Of a DNA stretch of 6,763 nucleotides, positions 1 to 6,017 are shown in pieces. The translations under genes were made by a program, and so were the position numbers. Under the pieces are notes generated by a model. That model searched no databases and was not told where the DNA came from. It worked only from the letters and a program-made list of their open reading frames with translations. The number at the start of each line of letters is the position of its first letter. Positions within the stretch are counted from its first letter, which is position 1. Source of the stretch: Propionibacteriaceae bacterium (lineage in GTDB: Bacteria; Actinomycetota; Actinomycetes; Propionibacteriales; Propionibacteriaceae); assembly GCA_027353565.1 (NCBI GenBank), contig DAIEHO010000031.1, positions 1 to 6,763 on the forward strand. Direction: 5' to 3'.

Positions 1-1
1 G

Positions 2-1528
2 ACGACCCTCGTCGGTACCCTCTTCGTGCTCGTGTTCGGCGGCTGGCTGCTGCAGCAGCAGGCGGCCGCCGGCATCGAGAAGGGCAAGGTGGCCTCCTCC
101 CTGGCTGAGGCGTCGACGGCGCTGGACATCATCGAGGGCTCGCTGCGGGACACGACAGGACTGGCGAACTCGACCCAGACCATGACGCGTGTGGCTTCCG
201 CTGCCGTCGACCGAGGCTCGGTCGGAGGCCAGTACCAGGTCATGGTCTCGCTGCCCACCTCGGACGTCCGCACCCCGAAGCTCGACCCGTCGAGCGTGTC
301 GGCCTCCCTGCGCAAGACGGTGGAGGACTCGGTCAACGCGAGCGACTCGAAGCTGTACTGGACGACGACCGAGGTGCGGTACCTCGATGGCGAACAGTCG
401 GTGCCGGGCATCGTGGTCGGTGCCGTCATCGGGTCCTCGGGCGCGAACCGCTACCCGGTCTACTTCGTGTTCCCGATGTCGCAGGAGCAGAAGACCCTGG
501 GCGTCGTGCAGCAGGCCCTGATCAGCACCGGTCTGGTGGTCGCGTTGGGCATGATCATCATCGCGTACTGGGTGTCGCGCGCGGTGATCACGCCCGTACG
601 GTCGGCGCGTCAGGCAGCGGAGCGGCTGGCATCCGGACAGCTCGCCGACCGCATGCCTGTGCGGGGTACGGACGACCTGGCGCGCCTGGCCGTCTCGATG
701 AACTACATGGCCTCCGAGCTCCAGCACCGGATCCGGCAGCTCGAGGAGCTGTCCCGGCTCCAGCAGCGGTTCGTCGCCGACGTGTCCCATGAGCTGCGGA
801 CCCCGCTGACGACCGTACGGCTGGCGGCGGACGTCATCTACGACGCCCACGACAGCTTCCCGGCGCTGGAGAACCGGTCGGCGGTGCTCATGCGTCGTGA
901 GCTGGACCGCTTCGAGGCACTGCTGGCGGACCTGCTCGAGATCTCGCGCTTCGACGCGGGGGCCGCGGAGCTGACGTTGGACGAGCAGAACCTCTGCGAG
1001 GTGGTCCGGACGGAGGTCGACGCCCTGCGGCCGCTGGCCGCCACCCGCGGCGTCGACCTGGAGCTCATGCTGCCGGAGACGAGCTGCGGCGCGGACATCG
1101 ACCAGCGGCGCATCGGCCGCGTACTGCGCAACCTGCTGACGAACGCCATCGAACACGGTGAGGGACGGCCGGTCGAGATCGAGGTCGCGCAGAACCAGAC
1201 GGCCGTCGCGGTGACCGTACGGGACCATGGCGTCGGCTTCGACGCGAACGACAGCCACAACGTCTTCGAACGGTTCTGGCGGGCGGACAGGGCGAGGGCC
1301 CGCAGCCTCGGCGGTACAGGACTGGGGCTGGCGATCGCCATGGAGGATGTACGGCTGCACGGCGGCACCCTGGCGGCGTGGGGCCGACCGATGCGAGGGG
1401 CACAGTTCCGGGTCACCCTGCCGCGCCGGAACGGGGCGCCCATCGCCTCGTCGCCGTTGCCTCTTGTCCCGCGTGACCTCCCGCGGCGTCGGCCCGTGGC
1501 CAAGGCGATCGGGAGGGCCGAGAAGTGA
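2..1528 (+). CDS. mtrB: MtrB sensor histidine kinase, 5'-truncated by the window edge
   Basis: Sensor kinase of the MtrAB two-component system, which phosphorylates MtrA and links cell-wall/division state to transcription in actinobacteria. The reading frame is open from position 2, so about 508 C-terminal residues are visible. Roughly 50-60 residues, including the start, are missing compared with the usual ~560. In order: the end of the first membrane segment (about nt 2-52); an extracytoplasmic sensor region; a second membrane helix (about nt 510-575); a HAMP domain (about 578-730); the HisKA H-box VSHELRTP with phospho-accepting His at nt 788-790; and the HATPase domain with N-box NLLTNAIEH (about 1130-1158), G1 box DHGVGFD (about 1223-1243), F-box FERFWR and G2 box GGTGLGLAIA (about 1310-1339). 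All catalytic motifs look intact. The Arg/Pro-rich C-terminal tail is typical and variable. The stop overlaps the lpqB start (GTGA). The identity is strongly supported by the lpqB neighbour. Confidence 0.95.
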   Translation, partial: TTLVGTLFVLVFGGWLLQQQAAAGIEKGKVASSLAEASTALDIIEGSLRDTTGLANSTQTMTRVASAAVDRGSVGGQYQVMVSLPTSDVRTPKLDPSSVSASLRKTVEDSVNASDSKLYWTTTEVRYLDGEQSVPGIVVGAVIGSSGANRYPVYFVFPMSQEQKTLGVVQQALISTGLVVALGMIIIAYWVSRAVITPVRSARQAAERLASGQLADRMPVRGTDDLARLAVSMNYMASELQHRIRQLEELSRLQQRFVADVSHELRTPLTTVRLAADVIYDAHDSFPALENRSAVLMRRELDRFEALLADLLEISRFDAGAAELTLDEQNLCEVVRTEVDALRPLAATRGVDLELMLPETSCGADIDQRRIGRVLRNLLTNAIEHGEGRPVEIEVAQNQTAVAVTVRDHGVGFDANDSHNVFERFWRADRARARSLGGTGLGLAIAMEDVRLHGGTLAAWGRPMRGAQFRVTLPRRNGAPIASSPLPLVPRDLPRRRPVAKAIGRAEK

Positions 1529-3222
1529 AGCGGCGTACGGCGCTCGGCCTGATCCTCGCGATCGGCATGCCTGCCGGGTGCGCCACGCTCCCCACCTCCG
1601 GAGCGGTCGCGAGCGAACCGCGGCGATCGCAGGCATCCGACCTCGGCGGTGCGGCCATCGACCCGGATCCGCCCGCCGCCGGGGCCAGCCCGTCGCTGAT
1701 CATCGACGGCTTCCTGCATGCCATGGCGACGTACCAGCCGGGCTACCCGCTCGCCCGGCAGTACCTCACCACGGCCGCGAAGACGACGTGGAACCCCGAC
1801 ATCGGTGTGCTCGTCTACGCCGACGGCACGGAACCGACCGTCGCCGCGGACACGGTCACGATGGACGTGCCCCTGGTCGGGACCGTCGGGGCCGACGGCG
1901 CCTTCACTGCGGGGGGTGACGGTCCCTGGAGCCACGACTTCGGCCTCGCCAAGGAGAACGGCGAGTGGCGCATCGGCAACCCCCAGGCGGGCATCCTGAT
2001 CTCCCGGTACCTGTTCTCGTCCGGGTACGTACGGCACGACGTCTTCTTCTTCGACAGCACACGGACGACGCTCGTCCCCGACGCCCGGTACGTGGCGAGG
2101 GGCAACCGCACGCCGAGCACCGTGCTGAAGATGCTTCTGGCGGGACCGTCGCAGTGGTTGGCCCCGTCGGTCGTCACGGTGGTCCCCGCCGGGACGACCA
2201 TCCTGGGGACCGTTCCCGACTCCGGCGAGATCACCGTTCCCCTCTCACAGGTGCCCTCGAACGTCGCGGACAGGTCCCTGATGTGCGCGCAGATCGCAGA
2301 GGTGCTCCGTCAGCTGCCGGACGTCTCGCAAGAGTTCCGGCTCACGGCCCAGGGGGCTGCGGTCGACATCCCGGAGCAGCGTGACAACGGGACGATCCCC
2401 TTCACGATGGCCGACAGGTACGACCCGTTGGCCTCCTTGACGAGCCAGCTCTTCGCGATGAGCTCGGGCCGCCTCGTACGCGCCCCCGACACGTTCGGCG
2501 GCACCGCGCGCAACGTGGCCGGTGACTTCGGCACGCAGAACTGGGATGCGAGGGCAGTCGCCGTCGCGACAGACGGCATCGACGCGGCGCTGCTCGTCGG
2601 CAACCAGCTCATCCGGGGGACGGTCGACGGTCAGGGTACGAAGTCGGTGCTCACGCGCGACGGCCTACTGCGGCCCCAGTTCAGCCGTGACGGCGGCCTG
2701 TGGACCATGACGACCTCGGGGGAGGTCTGGCGGATCGACAACGACCATGCCGTCCAGGTCGAGGCCCCGGGGCTGAAGGGCCGTACCGTCGTGGCCTTCA
2801 GGATCTCTGTGGACGGCCAGCGGATCGCGCTCGTCACCCAGAACAACGGGGCCCGCGAGGTCGGCCTGCTCCGGATCGAGAACGGGACGAGCCTCGTGGT
2901 GAACGGCTGGCGTTCGGTGCCGCTGCTCCAGGACACCACCCCCGTGGTCGGCGCGGTGGACGTGGGGTGGAGCTCCACCACCTCCCTGACCGTCCTGGCA
3001 GGGATCGGTCAGCCCGGCGACGTCGTCGAGGTCGACATCGATGGCATCGTCCTGCATGACGACGGGCGCTCCGACCTCTGGTCGGCGACGTCGCTCGCCG
3101 TGTCGGCGCGCGGGTCACGCAAGGCCGTCGGCGACTCGACCGGCACCGTCTGGCTGTACCAGGACAGCTTCCGCTGGAACCGCCTCACCGGCACCATGAC
3201 CGCCCCCTCGTACCCCGGCTGA
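1525..3222 (+). CDS. lpqB: LpqB, lipoprotein partner of MtrAB
   Basis: Predicted membrane-anchored lipoprotein of 565 aa that works outside the membrane with MtrB; in mycobacteria LpqB binds MtrB and modulates MtrA phosphorylation. The GTG start overlaps the mtrB stop by 4 nt, and a GGGAGGG ribosome-binding site lies at 1511-1517, 7 nt upstream. Both support this start and translational coupling. The N-terminus is a signal peptide: basic KRR, a hydrophobic stretch, then Cys19 followed by ATLPTSG, the conserved LpqB opening. The residue at -3 of the lipobox is Pro (M-P-A-G-C), which is unusual. Residues about 190-285 (TPSTVLKMLLAGPS...) match a GerMN domain. Residues about 320-560 match the LpqB beta-propeller-like domain, with repeated 'R..S.DG' blades such as FRISVDGQRIALV. 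The length is normal for the family. The stop codon lies inside the first copy of a short direct repeat. Confidence 0.95.
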   Translation: MKRRTALGLILAIGMPAGCATLPTSGAVASEPRRSQASDLGGAAIDPDPPAAGASPSLIIDGFLHAMATYQPGYPLARQYLTTAAKTTWNPDIGVLVYADGTEPTVAADTVTMDVPLVGTVGADGAFTAGGDGPWSHDFGLAKENGEWRIGNPQAGILISRYLFSSGYVRHDVFFFDSTRTTLVPDARYVARGNRTPSTVLKMLLAGPSQWLAPSVVTVVPAGTTILGTVPDSGEITVPLSQVPSNVADRSLMCAQIAEVLRQLPDVSQEFRLTAQGAAVDIPEQRDNGTIPFTMADRYDPLASLTSQLFAMSSGRLVRAPDTFGGTARNVAGDFGTQNWDARAVAVATDGIDAALLVGNQLIRGTVDGQGTKSVLTRDGLLRPQFSRDGGLWTMTTSGEVWRIDNDHAVQVEAPGLKGRTVVAFRISVDGQRIALVTQNNGAREVGLLRIENGTSLVVNGWRSVPLLQDTTPVVGAVDVGWSSTTSLTVLAGIGQPGDVVEVDIDGIVLHDDGRSDLWSATSLAVSARGSRKAVGDSTGTVWLYQDSFRWNRLTGTMTAPSYPG

Positions 3223-3250
3223 TCCACAGGGCGCGCACTGATCCACAGGG
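3219..3250. repeat. Two direct copies of CTGATCCACAGGG between lpqB and comF
   Basis: Identical 13-nt copies lie at 3219-3231 and 3238-3250, 19 nt apart start to start. The first overlaps the lpqB TGA stop. Each contains TGATCCACA, one mismatch from the DnaA-box consensus TTATCCACA. The core GATCCACAG occurs a third time, inverted, at 5835-5843 in the amtB-hpf gap. The role is unknown: a pair of weak DnaA sites or sites for another regulator are both possible. The rest of the 75-nt gap shows no clear promoter for comF. Confidence 0.55.
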
Positions 3251-3297
3251 AGCAGGCCGCCTGACGCCAGGCGCGGCCGGGTGCACATGGTCTGGGT

Positions 3298-4008
3298 GTG
3301 ACGACTTGGCGGGACACGGCGGCGGACCTTCTCCTCGGGGCGGCCTGTCCTGGGTGCGGCACGCCTGGGTGGGGGATCTGTACGGGCTGCCGCACAGCGC
3401 TGGCGACGATGACGGCCTTCGAGGTCAGCCGGAGCATCGGGGGGTTCCCGCTCGCAAGCGCGGCAAGGGTGTACGAGGGAGTCCTGCGGCGCCTCATCAC
3501 AGCCCACAAGGAGCGACATGCACGCAACGCCACCCCCGTCCTCGGAGCGCTGCTGGCAGAGGCTGTGACGCATCGGCGACCTGAGGGACCCCTGACGCTC
3601 GTACCCGTCCCGTCGAGCCCGACCGCTGTCCGTCAGCGGGGGTACGACTCCGTCCAGGCTCTGGCCGTCTCCGCAGCGCGCAGGCTCTCGCGTCAGGGCC
3701 GGCACGTGGTCGTCGTCTCGGCCTTGCGGCACGTGCGGCGGCTCGCCGACCAGTCGTCGCTGGACACGGCTGCCCGGTGGGCGAACCTGCACGGGGCGAT
3801 GGTGGCCCGACCGCTTCGAGGGCCGGTCGTCGTCGTGGACGACGTCTGCACCACCGGCGCGACACTCGCCGAGGCCTGTCGGGCCCTTGCAGCGGGCGGG
3901 AACGCCGACAGCCAAGCAGCGACCATCAGCGCCACGGTCCTACGGCGCGGCGGCTGGACGCAGAGATCGGCCGGTCCGGCGACTGCCGGACCGGCCGATT
4001 CCCGGTGA
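3298..4008 (+). CDS. comF: ComF-family zinc-ribbon phosphoribosyltransferase-like protein
   Basis: A 236-aa cytoplasmic protein of the ComF/GntX family. In naturally competent bacteria ComF is needed for DNA uptake. Most actinobacterial members have no proven role, so competence should not be assumed. A four-cysteine zinc ribbon is visible (C17-x2-C20 ... C28-x2-C31). The family motif LVPVPSSP..VRQRGYDS follows at about 101-118, then the QSSLDTAARWANLHGAM block (about 142-158). The PRPP-binding loop VVVVDDVCTTGATL is at about 177-190, with the Asp-Asp pair D181/D182. An in-frame stop at 3262-3264 and the absence of any other ATG/GTG/TTG make GTG 3298 the start, although no good ribosome-binding site precedes it. 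It lies 75 nt after lpqB and may share its transcript. The last ~14 residues (RSAGPATAGPADSR) are encoded by a terminator-like hairpin and are probably not functional sequence. Confidence 0.9.
   Translation: MTTWRDTAADLLLGAACPGCGTPGWGICTGCRTALATMTAFEVSRSIGGFPLASAARVYEGVLRRLITAHKERHARNATPVLGALLAEAVTHRRPEGPLTLVPVPSSPTAVRQRGYDSVQALAVSAARRLSRQGRHVVVVSALRHVRRLADQSSLDTAARWANLHGAMVARPLRGPVVVVDDVCTTGATLAEACRALAAGGNADSQAATISATVLRRGGWTQRSAGPATAGPADSR
3966..3999. terminator. Perfect 15-bp inverted repeat, shared comF/glnK terminator
   Basis: ATCGGCCGGTCCGGC (3966-3980) is the exact reverse complement of 3985-3999, with a 4-nt GACT loop; a G-U pair could add one more step. It sits inside the last codons of comF and ends 15 nt before the glnK stop seen from the other side. 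It is therefore placed to end transcription of glnK and, as a hairpin at the 3' end, of comF. Neither side has a real T-run, which is common for GC-rich actinobacterial terminators. The structure is seen directly; termination is inferred. Confidence 0.75.
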
Positions 4009-4014
4009 CTGCTC

Positions 4015-4353
4015 CTAGACGGCGATCTCTCCGTGCTCGCCGGTGCGGATGCGTACGACCTCATCCACGGTGGTGACCCAGATCTTCCCGTCACCGATCT
4101 CACCCGTACGGGCTGCCTCGGCGATGACGGCGACGACCTCGTCCGCGCCGGCGTCGGTGACGAGGATCTCGACCTTGACCTTGAGGACGAAGTCGATGGT
4201 GAACTCCTCGCCACGGTAGATCTCACTGTGGCCGTGCTGGCGGGCGTAGCCCGAGGACTCGCTGACGGTCATCCCGCTGACGCCGTGCATGGCGAGGGCG
4301 AGCTGGACGTCGGCCAGCTTGTGCGGCTGGACGATGGCGGTGACGAGCTTCAT
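4015..4353 (-). CDS. glnK: PII nitrogen regulatory protein GlnK, with Phe at the T-loop modification site
   Basis: A PII signal protein of 112 aa, the normal length. PII trimers bind ATP/ADP and 2-oxoglutarate and, when ammonium is plentiful, plug AmtB with their T-loops. Conserved features are visible: Q39 and K58 (2-oxoglutarate/Mg site), T-loop Y46-R47-G48 (R47 enters the AmtB pore), the nucleotide loop TGEIGDGK (83-90) with K90, and R101/R103. Residue 51, the Tyr that is uridylylated in E. coli and adenylylated in Streptomyces and Corynebacterium, is Phe (TTC codon). The segment reads YRGEEFTIDFVLK, with Leu also replacing the usual Pro57. The loop entry is GYARQ rather than GFGRQ. The ATG overlaps the amtB stop (ATGA, 4350-4353), and a GGAGG lies 7 nt upstream, so it is translated with amtB. 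No glnD modifier gene is in the window. The adjacent amtB favours the name glnK over glnB. Confidence 0.93.
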   Translation of the reverse strand: MKLVTAIVQPHKLADVQLALAMHGVSGMTVSESSGYARQHGHSEIYRGEEFTIDFVLKVKVEILVTDAGADEVVAVIAEAARTGEIGDGKIWVTTVDEVVRIRTGEHGEIAV

Positions 4354-5720
4354 GCCTTGACCTCCTCCGGCTTGGAGGCCGGGATCACGAGACGCTGGTT
4401 GACACGGTAGGCGGTGTAACGAACGCTCGACAGGTCGTAGGCGACCTCAGCGTGCTCCTCGAGGTCGATGCCGTCCAGCTCGGCCTGCGGGGCGACCCGG
4501 ATCTTCATGACCGCCTTGAGGAACAGGCCGATGAGCAGCGTCACGACGGCCGAGTAGGCGAGCACCGAGAACGCGCCGATCGCCTGCTTGCCCAGCTGGG
4601 AGGCGTCGCCGCCGTAGAACAGGCCTTTGACGATCGTGACCGTCCCGTCCGCCGCGGTGAAGTGCGTGCCGGGAGCGCTGCCGCTGGCCAGGAAGCCGAT
4701 GAGCAGGGTGCCCGTGAGGCCTCCGACCATGTGGACGCCCACGACATCGAGCGAGTCGTCGTACCCGAAGCGGAACTTCAGGCCGACCGCCAGGGCGCAC
4801 AGGACGCCGGCGACGACACCCACGACGATCGCACCGACCGGGGTGACCGCCGAGCAGGCCGGCGTGATGGCGACCAGACCCGCGACGACACCGGACGCTG
4901 CACCCAGGGAGGTGAAGTGACCGTCACGGATGCGCTCGGTGGCGAGCCAGGCGAGCATGGCTGCGGACGTCGCGACCAGGGTCGTGACCCACGCGTGGGA
5001 GGCGAGGCCCCCGGCGGTGAGGGCGGACCCGGCGTTGAAGCCGAACCAGCCGAACCACAGGATTCCAGCGCCGAGCATGACCAGCGTCATGTTGTGGGGC
5101 CGCATGGGCTTCGAGCCGAAGCCGATACGGGGCTTGAGGACGATCGCCATCATCAGCGCAGCGATGCCGGCGTTGATGTGGATCGCTGTGCCACCGGCGA
5201 AGTCGATCACGCCGATCTTGTTGGCGATCCAACCGCCCTTGGCGGCGGCGAAGCCGTCGAACGCGAAGACCCAGTGCGCCGCGGGGAAGTAGACCAGCGT
5301 CCCCCACAGGATCGTGAAGAGGATCCAGGCCGGGAACGTCATGCGATCGGCGACCGCACCGGAGACGAGCGCGACCGCGATGATGGCGAAGCCCGCCTGG
5401 AACGCGACGAACGCCATCGCGGGGAGCGTCCCGGCTGTCGCGTCGCCCATGGCGGCGTGGAGACCGAGGAGGGGGATCGGGTTGCCGATGATTCCGGCAC
5501 CGCCGACCGAGTTCCCGAAGGCCATCCCGTAGCCGTACAAGGCCCACATGACGCCGACGGTGCCCATCGTGACGAAGCTCATCATGATCATGTTGAGCGT
5601 GCTGTTGGCGCGGACCATGCCGCCGTAGAACATGGCGAGACCGGGCGTCATCAGCAGCACCAGAGCAGCGCTGGCGAGGACCCAGGCAGTGTCGCCACTG
5701 GAGATCTCGAGAAGTGTCAT
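4350..5720 (-). CDS. amtB: AmtB-family ammonium transporter
   Basis: An inner-membrane ammonium channel of 456 aa with about 11 membrane helices and no separate signal peptide. The protein begins almost at the first helix (TAWVLASAALVLLMTPGLAMFYGG, about 11-34; the last part is a family signature). Pore residues by alignment to E. coli AmtB: F111 (E. coli F107), D173 (D160), twin histidines H181 and H330 (H168, H318), and F228 and S232 in GFNAGSALTAG (F215, S219). The E. coli W148 position is F152 (HWVF). The cytoplasmic tail keeps the PII-contact motif GIDLEEHAEVAYDL (417-430). The ATG is preceded by GGAGGA at 5734-5729 with an 8-nt gap. It forms an operon with glnK by ATGA overlap, the usual partnership. 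GlnR-like boxes lie just upstream, suggesting induction under nitrogen limitation. The length and composition match its neighbours, with no sign of damage. Confidence 0.96.
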   Translation of the reverse strand: MTLLEISSGDTAWVLASAALVLLMTPGLAMFYGGMVRANSTLNMIMMSFVTMGTVGVMWALYGYGMAFGNSVGGAGIIGNPIPLLGLHAAMGDATAGTLPAMAFVAFQAGFAIIAVALVSGAVADRMTFPAWILFTILWGTLVYFPAAHWVFAFDGFAAAKGGWIANKIGVIDFAGGTAIHINAGIAALMMAIVLKPRIGFGSKPMRPHNMTLVMLGAGILWFGWFGFNAGSALTAGGLASHAWVTTLVATSAAMLAWLATERIRDGHFTSLGAASGVVAGLVAITPACSAVTPVGAIVVGVVAGVLCALAVGLKFRFGYDDSLDVVGVHMVGGLTGTLLIGFLASGSAPGTHFTAADGTVTIVKGLFYGGDASQLGKQAIGAFSVLAYSAVVTLLIGLFLKAVMKIRVAPQAELDGIDLEEHAEVAYDLSSVRYTAYRVNQRLVIPASKPEEVKA

Positions 5721-5722
5721 GT

Positions 5723-5736
5723 CCGGAATCCTCCGG
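5723..5736 (-). promoter_or_regulatory. amtB ribosome-binding site within a small hairpin
   Basis: On the - strand the leader reads CCGGA-GGAT-TCCGG, then AC and the amtB ATG. The GGAGGA Shine-Dalgarno sequence spans the 5' arm and the loop of a 5-bp perfect stem. The ribosome-binding site is clear. Whether the short stem limits translation is not known; five base pairs are weak but GC-rich. Confidence 0.6.
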
Positions 5737-5743
5737 TGAACTG

Positions 5744-5802
5744 GTTACGGTGCGACGCGCTGTCTGTTACGGCCGTGTCACACGATGGGCGGTTCGTGTA
5801 AC
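5744..5802 (-). promoter_or_regulatory. Probable GlnR-binding boxes upstream of amtB
   Basis: Read towards amtB, the region holds GTGAC (5781-5777), six bases, then GTAAC (5770-5766). This is an exact fit to the actinobacterial GlnR half-site pair GTNAC-n6-GNAAC. A second GTAAC (5748-5744) follows 17 nt later, the exact register of the next b-box; the a-box between them (5759-5755) is degenerate. A further GTTAC (5802-5798) lies one base out of register upstream. The boxes end 23 nt before the amtB ATG. GlnR activates amtB-glnK in Streptomyces and mycobacteria when nitrogen is scarce. I could not assign a convincing -10 for amtB. The match is seen directly; binding is inferred. Confidence 0.65.
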
Positions 5803-5834
5803 GACTTGTCGCACGTGGGTTCGCGGGCCGCCCG

Positions 5835-5843
5835 CTGTGGATC
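5835..5843 (-). other. Third GATCCACAG site, inverted, in the divergent intergenic region
   Basis: The + strand reads CTGTGGATC, the reverse complement of the 9-mer core of the lpqB-comF repeats. Seen as CGATCCACA it differs from the DnaA-box consensus at two of nine positions. It lies between the amtB GlnR-like boxes and the hpf leader. No function can be assigned from sequence alone. Confidence 0.3.
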
Positions 5844-5899
5844 GTCTGAGGACTTTCTTCGAAACGGGTGCGGTCCTGGCTAGGGCGACCGTTCCGTAC

Positions 5900-5905
5900 T
5901 AGCCT
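5900..5905 (+). promoter_or_regulatory. Possible hpf promoter -10 element
   Basis: TAGCCT fits the actinobacterial -10 pattern TANNNT. It lies 6 nt before the ATG at 5912, so a start site near 5911-5913 would be at normal distance. The -35 region 17 nt upstream (5877-5882, TGGCTA) is a poor match, as is often seen in these genomes. The overlapping TACTAG at 5897-5902 is a weaker alternative. This is a low-confidence call. Confidence 0.3.
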
Positions 5906-5911
5906 CGATTC

Positions 5912-5965
5912 ATGGCACCGCCGGTACGTCTCGGGGTCTTCCCGACGCGGCCGAGGAGGTGCCAT
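5912..5965 (+). promoter_or_regulatory. Structured hpf leader: 8-bp stem with inner hairpin
   Basis: ATGGCACC (5912-5919) is the exact reverse complement of GGTGCCAT (5958-5965). Inside, TCGGG (5931-5935) can pair with CCCGA (5941-5945) around a 5-nt loop. The outer stem would bury the ATG of the possible small ORF. A regulated leader is conceivable, but nothing here matches a riboswitch class I know. Confidence 0.3.
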
Positions 5966-6007
5966 TCGTGTCTCGTCGTCGAGGCTCGCTCAGCGGGCGC
6001 CAGATAG
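5912..6007 (+). CDS. Possible 31-codon leaderless upstream ORF ahead of hpf
   Basis: An ATG at 5912 opens a 31-codon frame ending in TAG at 6005-6007. The stop touches the first base of the hpf Shine-Dalgarno run (6007-6013) and lies 10 nt before the hpf ATG. No ribosome-binding site precedes it, but a TANNNT -10 ends 6 nt upstream, so the transcript could begin at the ATG itself. Leaderless small ORFs are common in actinobacteria. The peptide is Arg-rich with a CHSC motif (residues 17-20). Its codons cannot be told from chance at this length. If translated, it could tune ribosome access to hpf. It is equally likely to be untranslated leader. Confidence 0.25.
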   Translation: MAPPVRLGVFPTRPRRCHSCLVVEARSAGAR

Positions 6008-6013
6008 GGGAGG
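6007..6013 (+). promoter_or_regulatory. hpf ribosome-binding site (decides the start)
   Basis: GGGGAGG lies 4 nt before the ATG at 6018, with GAGG centred about 7 nt upstream. It favours ATG 6018 over the in-frame GTG at 5868, which would add 50 residues with no counterpart in HPF proteins. Confidence 0.85.
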
Positions 6014-6017
6014 AACC

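Noticed and set aside
838..2037. 399-codon open frame on the - strand across mtrB and lpqB
   Set aside because: It is antisense to two certain genes, low in complexity (Arg/Ser/Pro/Gly), with no motif, and crosses the mtrB/lpqB boundary.
3287..3301. Four-codon ORF (M-V-W-V-stop) whose TGA overlaps the comF GTG
   Set aside because: It would allow stop-start coupling into comF, but it has no ribosome-binding site and this short a frame is easily due to chance.
3298..4008. comF as evidence for natural competence
   Set aside because: ComF homologues are widespread in actinobacteria with no known competence. No other com genes are in the window.
4452..5801. 449-codon open frame on the + strand lying over amtB
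   Set aside because: It is rich in Asp, Glu, Arg and Gly with no recognisable domain, and it mirrors the codon-third-position bias of amtB on the other strand. The amtB protein is certain, so this is a GC-rich shadow frame.
5868..6017. 50-residue N-terminal extension of HPF from GTG 5868
   Set aside because: It has no ribosome-binding site, is Arg/Ser-rich, and has no counterpart in HPF proteins. ATG 6018 has a strong site and begins at the family's usual first residues.
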